The notes under the pieces were generated by a model, which saw only the letters and a program-made list of their open reading frames with translations, made no database searches and was not told the DNA's origin. From SAR202 cluster bacterium AG-426-M11 (lineage in GTDB: Bacteria; Chloroflexota; Dehalococcoidia; Lucifugimonadales; UBA826), in assembly GCA_003213095.1 (NCBI GenBank), contig QCNV01000008.1, positions 1-51,599 of the forward strand: a DNA stretch of 51,599 nucleotides, in the 5' to 3' direction. A program made the position numbers and the translations under genes. Shown piece by piece: positions 20,516 to 28,926 of the stretch; positions within the stretch are counted from its first letter, which is position 1; each line of letters opens with the position of its first letter.

Positions 20516-21606
20516 ATAATCCCCGAAATTACATCTCCCATTTTGGTAGTGTTGACTACTGTTCCTCCATCAGATGCAATATCTGCTGTTCTATATCCTT
20601 CAGATAAGGCTGAATCCACGGCTTTTTCTATAGCTTCAGCTTCTTGGTTAAGGCCAAATGAAAGTCTTAACATCATTGCAGTACTCAGTATTGATCCAAT
20701 TGGATTTGCTATTCCTTTTCCTGCAATATCTGGTGCACTACCATGAATGGGTTCATATAGGCTTAATTTAGTGATTTTTGATTTTTTGCCAGGTAATTCT
20801 GCCAAGCTGGCAGAGGGTAACATTCCCATTGAACCTGATAAAACTGAAGCTTCGTCAGTTAGAATATCTCCAAATGTGTTTTCAGAAACTATCACATCAA
20901 AACTTGCAGGATTTCTGATCAGTTGCATCGCTGCATTGTCTACTAGAATGTGTTCTAGTTCTACTTCGGGGTATTCTGAAGATAATTCTACAGCAATTTC
21001 TCTCCACAAACGTGAAGATTCTAAGACATTTTGCTTATCTACTGAAGTAAGTTTTTTGTTTCTGTTTAGAGCTAATTCAAACCCTACTCTTAATATCCTT
21101 TCAATTTCTTTTTCTGTATATTTTAAAGTGTCTACTCCACGCCTGCCTAGGCTAGTGTTCCAACGTTTTTTTGGTTTTCCAAAATATAGTCCTCCTGTTA
21201 ATTCTCTTAGGACCATCATATCGACACCTTTGAGTAAATTAGGTTTGATGGGACTAGAATTAATTAGAGCTGGATAAACTTTTACAGGCCTAAGATTAGC
21301 AAATAATCCCAGCGATTTTCTTACGGCTAAAATGCCGTCTTCAGGTCTTGTGTTTGCTGCAGGATCATCCCACTTTGGTCCACCTACTGCTCCAAGTATT
21401 ATTGCGTCTGAGTTGTTGCAAGTTTCTAATGTTTGATCAGGTAATGCTGTTCCAAATTTGTCAATTGCACAACCTCCAATCATTTCATTTTTTAAATTAA
21501 AATCATGATCAAATTTTACAGAAATAGCATCTAAAACTTTCATAGATTCTGCCACTACTTCAGGCCCAATACCGTCTCCACCTAATATTGCTATGGTTGC
21601 TTGCAT
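20512..21606 (-). CDS. leuB: 3-isopropylmalate dehydrogenase
   Basis: [103 protein letters not shown]. Confidence 0.96.
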   Translation of the reverse strand: MQATIAILGGDGIGPEVVAESMKVLDAISVKFDHDFNLKNEMIGGCAIDKFGTALPDQTLETCNNSDAIILGAVGGPKWDDPAANTRPEDGILAVRKSLGLFANLRPVKVYPALINSSPIKPNLLKGVDMMVLRELTGGLYFGKPKKRWNTSLGRRGVDTLKYTEKEIERILRVGFELALNRNKKLTSVDKQNVLESSRLWREIAVELSSEYPEVELEHILVDNAAMQLIRNPASFDVIVSENTFGDILTDEASVLSGSMGMLPSASLAELPGKKSKITKLSLYEPIHGSAPDIAGKGIANPIGSILSTAMMLRLSFGLNQEAEAIEKAVDSALSEGYRTADIASDGGTVVNTTKMGDVISGII

Positions 21607-21618
21607 TTAGTTCTCCTG

Positions 21619-24108
21619 TTAATTAGCTACAATATTTATTAGTTTTCCGGGAACAAAAATAATTTTTCTCACGTTTTGATCCATAATATGTGATTTGATT
21701 TTATCGCTATTTAAAGCAATCTTTTTTGCTTCTTCTTCTCCAATTTGTGATGAAGTAATTATTTTGTCTCTAACCTTCCCGTTAATTTGGATGATAAGAG
21801 TGATTTCATCATCTTCAGATAGATTTTGATCAAATTGAGGCCAAGATTGGTTATGTACACTAAAGTCATTTTGATTTTTAGCCCACAATTCTTCTGCAAG
21901 GTGAGGAACAATTGGTGACATCATTAAATATAAGTTATTGGTTAGGGTGATCCAAACATCAGTAGATACTTTTGATCTAACATTCGATTCAGACAGTGCA
22001 TTGGTGAATTCCATTAAACCTGAAATAGCAGTGTTGTATTTAAAGTTATCTATATCTTCTCCAACTTTTTTAATAGTTTTATGAAGTAATCGGATTAATT
22101 TTTTTTCTATGTCAGGATCTGATTTGTATGAACTGCATTCTTTTGGTAGTTCTGAAACATCCCACACTCTATTAAGCCACCTGGTGGCACCATTAATTCC
22201 TGAATCATTCCATTCTCCCCCTTGTTCCCATGGCCCTATAAACATTAAGTATGTTCTTACTGTATCGGCACCGACTAATGATACATAATCATCAGGAGCT
22301 ATCACGTTACCTCGAGATTTACTCATTTTTGCGCCCTGATAAATGATAGTTCCTTGATTAAATAATCTTAGGAATGGTTCGTCAAAATCTATTAATCCTA
22401 AATCTCTAGTAGCTTTAACAAAAAATCTAGAATATAACAAATGCATTACAGCGTGTTCCACTCCACCGGTATATTGGTGAACTGGATTCCATTGAGATGT
22501 TTGCTGCTTTTCAAATGGACCATCTTCATAATTTGGGCTTGGGAATCTTAGGAAATACCAAGAAGAATCTACGAATGTATCCATTGTGTCTGTTTCTCGG
22601 ATGGCTGCTTTTCCACAGTCAGGACAATCTGTATTGATAAAATCTTGGTTAAGTTTTAGTGGAGATTCTCCAGTTGGTAAAAATTCTGCATCTTCAGGTA
22701 ATAAAACAGGGAGTTGAGATTCTGGAACTGGTACAATTTTTGGATTGTCTTGAGTACCGCATGGGGCGTTGTAGCAATAAACTATAGGTATTGGGGTTCC
22801 CCAGTATCTTTGACGAGAAACGAGCCAGTCTCTAATTCTATAGTTGATTGTTCGTGTGCCCATTGAGTTTTTCTCGATATGGCGAGCTATCTCAACTTTG
22901 GCTTTTGTGTTTTCTAATCCATTGAATTCACTTGAATTTACCTGAATCCCTGGTCCAGTGTAAGCCTCTTTCAGAGGTTCTCCATTCCATTCAGGTGGTG
23001 ATACTACTACTTTGATTTCTAAGTTGTATTTATGTGCAAATTTGAAATCTCTATCGTCATGTGCAGGAACTCCCATTACTATTCCTGTTCCGTATGAATT
23101 GAGAACATAGTCTCCAATTAAAATAGGCACCCTGTCTCCTGTAAGCCTGTTTGTGCAGTAAGTACCTAAAAAAACACCTGTTTTTTCTCTATCTGTAGAT
23201 AAGCGTTCTATATCTGAAGCTTTCCTAGCTTGATCAATGTAATTGTTTACGGATTCTTTTTGGTCAACAGATGTCAGCTGTTCTACTAGAGGGTGTTCTG
23301 GAGCTAACACTACAAATGTCACACCATAAACAGTATCAATTCTAGTTGTGAATGTGGTGAGAGTTTGTATTTCTAGATTGTATTCACTGATGTCGAAATC
23401 GTATTCAACACCTTCACTTTTACCAATCCAATTAGTTTGCATTGTATTAACTCTTTCAGGCCATTCAATTTTTGATTGATCGAGTAATTCTTCTGCATAA
23501 TCAGTGATTTTTAAGAACCATTGATTCATATCTCTTTGAGAAACTAACGCGCTACATCTTTCACATTCTCCATCTAAGACCTGTTCGTTAGCCAAAACAG
23601 TGTTACATTTTGAGCACCAGTTCACCGGAGCAAAATCTCTATAAGCTAATCCGTTTTTGTAAAACTGCAAAAAGAACCATTGATTCCATTTGTAGTATTC
23701 GGGAAGACAAGTAATTATTTCTCTATCCCAATCGTACATTGGGCCAAGAGACTTCAATTGATTTCGCATTCTATTAATATTATCTAAGGTCCATTTGTGT
23801 GGATGTATTCCCCTTTGAATAGCAGCATTTTCAGCGGGTAATCCAAATGCGTCGAACCCCATGGGGTGTAAAACATTAAAGCCTTGTAGTCTTTTAAATC
23901 GTGCATGTATGTCGGCTCCTGTCATGGCATACCAGTGACCTACATGTAAATCTCCTGATGGGTATGGGTACATTGTGAGTTCGTACCATTTAGGTTTGGA
24001 GTTAGAATTATCTGTTTTGTATATTTTAGATTTGAGCCATTCTGATTGCCACTTAGGTTCAATTTCTTTGAATGGGAATCTAGGTTCTATAGTATTTGAC
24101 GCAGGCAT
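21619..24108 (-). CDS. leuS: Leucine-tRNA ligase
   Basis: YPYPSGDLHVGHWYAMTGADIHARFKRLQGFNVLHPMGFDAFGLPAENAAI; GAKMSKSRGN; DTFVDSSWYFLRF. Confidence 0.97.
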   Translation of the reverse strand: MPASNTIEPRFPFKEIEPKWQSEWLKSKIYKTDNSNSKPKWYELTMYPYPSGDLHVGHWYAMTGADIHARFKRLQGFNVLHPMGFDAFGLPAENAAIQRGIHPHKWTLDNINRMRNQLKSLGPMYDWDREIITCLPEYYKWNQWFFLQFYKNGLAYRDFAPVNWCSKCNTVLANEQVLDGECERCSALVSQRDMNQWFLKITDYAEELLDQSKIEWPERVNTMQTNWIGKSEGVEYDFDISEYNLEIQTLTTFTTRIDTVYGVTFVVLAPEHPLVEQLTSVDQKESVNNYIDQARKASDIERLSTDREKTGVFLGTYCTNRLTGDRVPILIGDYVLNSYGTGIVMGVPAHDDRDFKFAHKYNLEIKVVVSPPEWNGEPLKEAYTGPGIQVNSSEFNGLENTKAKVEIARHIEKNSMGTRTINYRIRDWLVSRQRYWGTPIPIVYCYNAPCGTQDNPKIVPVPESQLPVLLPEDAEFLPTGESPLKLNQDFINTDCPDCGKAAIRETDTMDTFVDSSWYFLRFPSPNYEDGPFEKQQTSQWNPVHQYTGGVEHAVMHLLYSRFFVKATRDLGLIDFDEPFLRLFNQGTIIYQGAKMSKSRGNVIAPDDYVSLVGADTVRTYLMFIGPWEQGGEWNDSGINGATRWLNRVWDVSELPKECSSYKSDPDIEKKLIRLLHKTIKKVGEDIDNFKYNTAISGLMEFTNALSESNVRSKVSTDVWITLTNNLYLMMSPIVPHLAEELWAKNQNDFSVHNQSWPQFDQNLSEDDEITLIIQINGKVRDKIITSSQIGEEEAKKIALNSDKIKSHIMDQNVRKIIFVPGKLINIVAN

Positions 24109-24128
24109 TAAAAATTCCTAGAGATATA

Positions 24129-25196
24129 TTACTTGCCAAGAGCATTTACAACTGCGGAGCCTACTTGTTGGGTAGATGCAGTTCCACCGAGGTCAGGAGT
24201 TAACATATCTTTAGATTCAAGCAATTTAGTTACAGCATTTTCTATATCTAATGCTGCATCGTCATTTCCTAAGTGTCTTAGCATCATTGCCCCTGTCAGT
24301 ATTTGAGCCATTGGATTAGCTATTCCTTGACCCATAATGTCTGGGGCACTTCCATGGACAGGCTCAAACATTGATGGGTATCGTTTTTGGGGGTCAAGAT
24401 TAGCGCTAGACGCCAAACCCATACTTCCACTAATGATCGCACCAATGTCAGTCAAAATATCTCCAAACAGATTACTTCCAACAACCACATCGAATATCTC
24501 TGGTTTTCTAATAAAGTCCATTGCTGCAGCATCAATTAGCAAAGATGATGTAGAAATATTTGGGAATTCTGTTGAGACATTTTCGAATGCCCTATCCCAA
24601 ACTATCATCCCGTATCCTTGAGCATTTGACTTGGTAATTGATGTTACGTGTTTCTTTTTATTTCTTTTTTCAGCTAGTTGAAATGCGTATCTGATTACTC
24701 TTTCGCAACCTTTTTTAGTAAATACGCCTGTTTGAATTCCTATTTCTTCGGGGAAATCTAAATATTGAAATCCTCCAACGTTTGCGTACTCTCCTTCAGT
24801 ATTTTCTCTAATCACTACCATATCAATATCATAAGGATTTTTATTAGCTAATGGAGAAGTAATTCCTGGAAATAAAGTACTGGGTCGTTCACAAACATAT
24901 TGGTCAAATCCTCGTCTAATGGGTAATAATAATCCGTTTAGGGTAATGTGATCTTGTATATCTGGATGTCCTACTGCTCCGAGGAATATGGAATCAAATT
25001 GTTTTAATGTGTCTAAACCGTCACTTGGCATCATTTCGCCATGTTTTTTATAGTATTCTGAACTCCAGGGAAGTTCAGTGAATTTGAGGTCAAAATCGTA
25101 ATTTGCAGAAACCGCAGTTAAAACTTTCAACCCTTCTTCAACAACTTCAATTCCTATACCGTCACCTCTTATTACTGCGATATTGTGTGTAGACAT
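24129..25196 (-). CDS. Isocitrate/isopropylmalate dehydrogenase family, tartrate dehydrogenase-like
   Basis: IAVIRGDGIGIEVVEEGLKVL, VVIRENTEGEYANVGGF, MFEPVHGSAPDIMGQGIANPMAQILT. Confidence 0.88.
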   Translation of the reverse strand: MSTHNIAVIRGDGIGIEVVEEGLKVLTAVSANYDFDLKFTELPWSSEYYKKHGEMMPSDGLDTLKQFDSIFLGAVGHPDIQDHITLNGLLLPIRRGFDQYVCERPSTLFPGITSPLANKNPYDIDMVVIRENTEGEYANVGGFQYLDFPEEIGIQTGVFTKKGCERVIRYAFQLAEKRNKKKHVTSITKSNAQGYGMIVWDRAFENVSTEFPNISTSSLLIDAAAMDFIRKPEIFDVVVGSNLFGDILTDIGAIISGSMGLASSANLDPQKRYPSMFEPVHGSAPDIMGQGIANPMAQILTGAMMLRHLGNDDAALDIENAVTKLLESKDMLTPDLGGTASTQQVGSAVVNALGK

Positions 25197-25254
25197 ATTT
25201 ATACCTCTTAATATACCTGTAGTTTTTTTTGCAACCGAATCATACCTGAAAAAA

Positions 25255-25710
25255 TCAAAGTTTAGTAATTTTTTCTATAGCAGATACTCCTATTTTTCTA
25301 ACGTCTGTAGAAATTACAATAGGATAATGAGAATTATTAAGCAATTGGTCACGGTCTATAGCTACCCATTCTTTTGGCAAAACTTGTTGTGGATTGATAG
25401 GTTTGCAGTAATAGATTAAATCTATATGTTGATGAAATCCATCCACCGGATCATCGATATCTTCTATTAAAATGTGTTCAGGAGGAATTAGGGATTTTGG
25501 GTAATCAAAATTGAATTTTTCAGAATCTGATATTAATTCAACTTTAATAGATGTTTCTTCATATACTTCTCGAATGACTGCTTGGTTAGGATCTTCATTC
25601 AGTTCTATATGCCCTCCAGGTGGAAGCCACATTTTTACTTTTGGATGAAAATGTAACAGTATAGAATTGTCTATTACTACATATCCAGTAGCAGTGAAAT
25701 GTCTATCCAT
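25255..25710 (-). CDS. NUDIX hydrolase
   Basis: PPGGHIELNEDPNQAVIREVYEETSI Nudix box. Confidence 0.9.
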   Translation of the reverse strand: MDRHFTATGYVVIDNSILLHFHPKVKMWLPPGGHIELNEDPNQAVIREVYEETSIKVELISDSEKFNFDYPKSLIPPEHILIEDIDDPVDGFHQHIDLIYYCKPINPQQVLPKEWVAIDRDQLLNNSHYPIVISTDVRKIGVSAIEKITKL

Positions 25711-25735
25711 TATTTATTCCTGTTTGTTGTTTACA

Positions 25736-25764
25736 TTGACTTTAATGCCAGTATTAAATATATT
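25736..25764 (+). promoter_or_regulatory. Sigma70-like promoter TTGACT-17 nt-TATATT upstream of thi operon
   Basis: TTGACT 25736-25741, 17-nt spacer, TATATT 25759-25764, immediately before the TPP aptamer. Confidence 0.55.
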
Positions 25765-25770
25765 TTGTTC

Positions 25771-25854
25771 ATGGGGAGCTCAGAGCTGAGAGGGTAAATT
25801 GTACCGACCCAAAACCTGAACTGGATAATGCCAGCGTAGGGATTATTCCCCTAC
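25771..25854 (+). promoter_or_regulatory. TPP riboswitch (THI element) with downstream alternative hairpin
   Basis: ATGGGGAGCTCAGAGCTGAGAGGGTAAATTGTACCGACCCAAAACCTGAACTGGATAATGCCAGCGTAGGGA matches the conserved THI boxes (CTGAGAG, ACCTGA-CTGGATAATGCCAGCGTAGGGA); followed by thiG. Confidence 0.93.
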
Positions 25855-25877
25855 TTTAACAAATTTGAGGATTTATT

Positions 25878-26657
25878 ATGTCAGATTATTTGGAAATTGC
25901 AGGGAAAAAGTTTTCGTCAAGGTTAATGATTGGTACGGGTAGACACCGAACTATGGATGAAATGGTTGCCTCCATTAAATCTTCTGGGACTGAAATTATT
26001 ACTATAGCTATTGGACGATTAAATCTTGATGATCCAAATGAAAAATCTATATTAGATTATTTCGATTGGCAAAAATACACTATTTTACCTAATACTGCTG
26101 GTTGTAAGAATGAAGATGAAGCTGTGTTTGTAGCTAAATTAGCTAGAGAAGTCACTGGGTCAGATTGGATAAAATTAGAGGTTATACCTGACCCTGCTCA
26201 TTTATTACCAGACCCCATTGGAACATATAATGCTGCAAAAACTTTAGTGGGGCTTGGATTTAACGTTTTGCCTTATATTAGTGCAGATCCTGTATTAGCA
26301 AAAAGACTAGAGGAAATTGGTTGTGCAACAGTTATGCCTTTAGGGTCAGGAATTGGTACAGGTCAAGGAATTATTACAATGGAAGAGATTAAAATTATTA
26401 TTGAAAATTCCAATGTTCCTGTTGTTGTTGATGCGGGCTTAGCAGTTCCTTCACATGCTTCTGAAGCATTAGAAGCTGGTGCTGATGCTGTATTAGTTAA
26501 TACAGCTATTGCTCAGGCTCAAGATCCAATATTAATGGGAGAAGCATTTCGAGATGGTGTTGAAGCAGGTCGTAAAGCATTTCTAGCAGGCAGAATCCCA
26601 TTTAAAAATCAAGCAGTTTCTAGTAGCCCTGGTGCAAATGTTTCTGAGAAGTCATGA
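25878..26657 (+). CDS. thiG: Thiazole synthase
   Basis: FSSRLMIGTGRH, ILPNTAGCKNEDEAVFVAKLAREVTGSDWIKLEVIPD, VMPLGSGIGTGQGI, VPVVVDAGLAVPSHASEALEAGADAVLVNTAIAQAQDP. Confidence 0.97.
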   Translation: MSDYLEIAGKKFSSRLMIGTGRHRTMDEMVASIKSSGTEIITIAIGRLNLDDPNEKSILDYFDWQKYTILPNTAGCKNEDEAVFVAKLAREVTGSDWIKLEVIPDPAHLLPDPIGTYNAAKTLVGLGFNVLPYISADPVLAKRLEEIGCATVMPLGSGIGTGQGIITMEEIKIIIENSNVPVVVDAGLAVPSHASEALEAGADAVLVNTAIAQAQDPILMGEAFRDGVEAGRKAFLAGRIPFKNQAVSSSPGANVSEKS

Positions 26658-27274
26658 TTTTTGATACTCCGATTTTATGTTTAGTAACAAATCAACTACG
26701 ATCTGATAATAATCGCACTCTTGAAACCATTGAATCTGTAACTTCGTGTGGTGTTAATATGATTCAAGTTCGTGAAAAATCCATGCCTATAGATTCTTTA
26801 GTTGCTTATGTAAAAAAAATTAATTTTGTTAAAAATGATTCGTTATTGATTGTAAATTCAGATTTCCAAATTAATCAATTTGTTGATATAGATGGTATTC
26901 ATCTATCAGAATCTACTGAACAGCTTGATACTTCTATAAGTTCTCATTTGATTGTTGGACAATCTGTTCATTCAATTGAATCTGCTAGAATTGCGTATTC
27001 AAACAATGTTGATTATATAGTCGCTGGAACTATTTTTAAATCTAAATCCCATCCTGGTGGACCAATTTCAGGAACAAAATTGATAGCTCAAATTAAAAAT
27101 GAATTAGATGTTCCAGTAATTGGAATTGGAGGTATTAATCAATTGAACGTTAAAGACGTGATGAATGCTGGAGCAGATGGAATAGCAGTAATTGGGTCAG
27201 TATTAGAGGCTCAAGATCCCGTTAATGCTACAAAAAGATTAAAAACTATTATGAATGAAAATTTCAGAGGTTGA
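26654..27274 (+). CDS. thiE: Thiamine phosphate synthase
   Basis: MIQVREKSMP, GIHLSEST, GQSVHSIESA, DYIVAGTIFKSKSHPGGPISG, VIGIGGINQLNVKDVMNAGADGIAVIGSV. Confidence 0.93.
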   Translation: MIFDTPILCLVTNQLRSDNNRTLETIESVTSCGVNMIQVREKSMPIDSLVAYVKKINFVKNDSLLIVNSDFQINQFVDIDGIHLSESTEQLDTSISSHLIVGQSVHSIESARIAYSNNVDYIVAGTIFKSKSHPGGPISGTKLIAQIKNELDVPVIGIGGINQLNVKDVMNAGADGIAVIGSVLEAQDPVNATKRLKTIMNENFRG

Positions 27275-27275
27275 A

Positions 27276-27488
27276 ATGGACTTGATGAGTGTTTTTGTGA
27301 ACGGGAAGAAAATAGAATTGGTACCTGGAGTATCGTTGTTAGAATATCTAGAATCTAACGATCTCATGAACCAAACTGCTTTTGCAGTTGCTTTGAATCA
27401 AGAAATCATTCAAAGAGATAATTATGGTTTGAAGATTCTATCAGAAGGTGATCGTGTAGAGATAGTCAAAGCCATTGGTGGTGGTTGA
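27276..27488 (+). CDS. thiS: Sulfur carrier protein ThiS
   Basis: FVNGKKIELVPGVSLLEYLESN...FAVALNQEIIQRDNY...EGDRVEIVKAIGGG; C-terminal GG; start likely ATG 27276 rather than 27255. Confidence 0.9.
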   Translation: MDLMSVFVNGKKIELVPGVSLLEYLESNDLMNQTAFAVALNQEIIQRDNYGLKILSEGDRVEIVKAIGGG

Positions 27489-27509
27489 ATATCTCTACAC
27501 TAGCAGTTT

Positions 27510-28541
27510 TTAAATTTTAACGAGTTTTTGCATGGATCTTAATTCTCTAGGCGGATCCATTTTACTTCCATAATCACTATAGGCTACTTCTGCAACGTAT
27601 ATGTCCCCTTTGGAGTCTACAGCTATACCATGCGGAGAAAAAAATCTACCCTTTTGTTCTCCATAGCTGTCTCTGCCCACTCTGGCTAGAACTTCTCCTT
27701 TCAAATTTAATACTGAAACTCTAGGTCCTAGGTCTGTGCCAGTGTCATTAGACCCAATTCCGCAGAAGTATTCTCCTACATACATTAATTGCTCGCCTGT
27801 TAAGCCATTAAGAGTTAAAGAAGCAGCTCTAGACATATTGATCCATTGAGTTTCAAATTTCCCGTTCGAATCAAACACTTGAATCCTATGGTTTTCTCTG
27901 TCGGCTATATAAACCCATCCGTTGTCGTCTACAACAACATCGTGCACTATATTGAATTGATTTGGGTTGGTTCCTGATTCACCCCATGTGAAGAGTAAAT
28001 TTCCATCCGGCGAATACTTATGAACTACAGCATTAGAATAGCCGTCAGCTACGTAAAACTCTCCAGTTCTTTTATCAATCCCTACTCTAGTAGGTCGGTT
28101 AAATGGCAACCCACTCATTTTGGGAGCATGTTCACCAGGAGTTCCTAAAGTGAACAGTAATTTACCATCTGAAGTAAATTTTCTGACTGTACTGTCCCCG
28201 TTATCTACGCAAAAAATTTCATCGTCAGGTCCGACAGTAATGCCATGAGGGTTTGAAAATACTCCTTCTCCCCAGGTGTCAACAATGTCTCCATCTGAGT
28301 TAAAAACAATCATTGGACTTGTTCCGCGATTAAATACATAAACTCTATCTTTAGAATCTACATCTACAGCAGTTGCTTCTTTATAAACCCAACCGTCAGG
28401 TAGATTACCCCAATTTAAACCTGTAACTTGGTATTTAAAGTTTCCTTCACCTAAAATTACATTTCCCTCTGTATCTTGGTCAGCTGTATGCCCTTCTTCT
28501 TTAATACCAAATTCCCAGTCGTGATTTTTATCTTCGGCCAT
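27510..28541 (-). CDS. NHL-repeat beta-propeller protein
   Basis: FSNPHGITVGPDDEIFCVDNGDSTVRKFTSDGK, FNIVHDVVVDDNGWVYIADRENHRIQVFDSNGK. Confidence 0.85.
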   Translation of the reverse strand: MAEDKNHDWEFGIKEEGHTADQDTEGNVILGEGNFKYQVTGLNWGNLPDGWVYKEATAVDVDSKDRVYVFNRGTSPMIVFNSDGDIVDTWGEGVFSNPHGITVGPDDEIFCVDNGDSTVRKFTSDGKLLFTLGTPGEHAPKMSGLPFNRPTRVGIDKRTGEFYVADGYSNAVVHKYSPDGNLLFTWGESGTNPNQFNIVHDVVVDDNGWVYIADRENHRIQVFDSNGKFETQWINMSRAASLTLNGLTGEQLMYVGEYFCGIGSNDTGTDLGPRVSVLNLKGEVLARVGRDSYGEQKGRFFSPHGIAVDSKGDIYVAEVAYSDYGSKMDPPRELRSMQKLVKI

Positions 28542-28616
28542 TGCATACTCCTAAAATAAGTTTGTGTTGCTATGTTGGTGCGATCTAGATATATTGTCAA
28601 CCTATAGGAGAAATTA

Positions 28617-28805
28617 ATGTCCAATAAAACTGAATTAACTATTGAACTAGAACAAGAACAAATTGATTGGTTAGCTGAAAATGTAGTAGATTTTGCTTTG
28701 CCAGATGAATCAAAGGCTGCAAGAGTACTTTTCGCTTTTGCTATGTCAGAAATTGATTCAGAAGAAATTTTTTCATCTGACAATTCAAAATGTTTATGTG
28801 GTTAG
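28617..28805 (+). CDS. Small acidic protein, unknown function
   Basis: 62 aa; RBS-like taggag upstream; MSNKTELTIELEQEQIDWLAENVVDFALPDESKAARVLFAFAMSEID...CLCG. Confidence 0.5.
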   Translation: MSNKTELTIELEQEQIDWLAENVVDFALPDESKAARVLFAFAMSEIDSEEIFSSDNSKCLCG

Positions 28806-28842
28806 TTAAGAATTATATTTGTTCTAATTTATATATAAATTA

Positions 28843-28871
28843 TTGACTCAAATCTTTCTCTCCAATAAGAT
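28843..28871 (+). promoter_or_regulatory. Putative sigma70 promoter TTGACT-17-TAAGAT
   Basis: Hexamers at 28843-28848 and 28866-28871 upstream of the transketolase-like gene. Confidence 0.35.
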
Positions 28872-28926
28872 TCTTTGATTAGATTTGATGTAATTCAAGT
28901 TTACAAACTCACTCACAGGATTGTAT

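Noticed and set aside
20747-21277. 176-aa plus-strand ORF
   Set aside because: Antisense to leuB with no recognisable domain; open frame is a by-product of leuB codon usage.
20512-25196. leuB and the tartrate dehydrogenase-like gene flanking leuS as a tandem duplication
   Set aside because: They are distant paralogs with distinct signatures; no nucleotide-level repeat seen.
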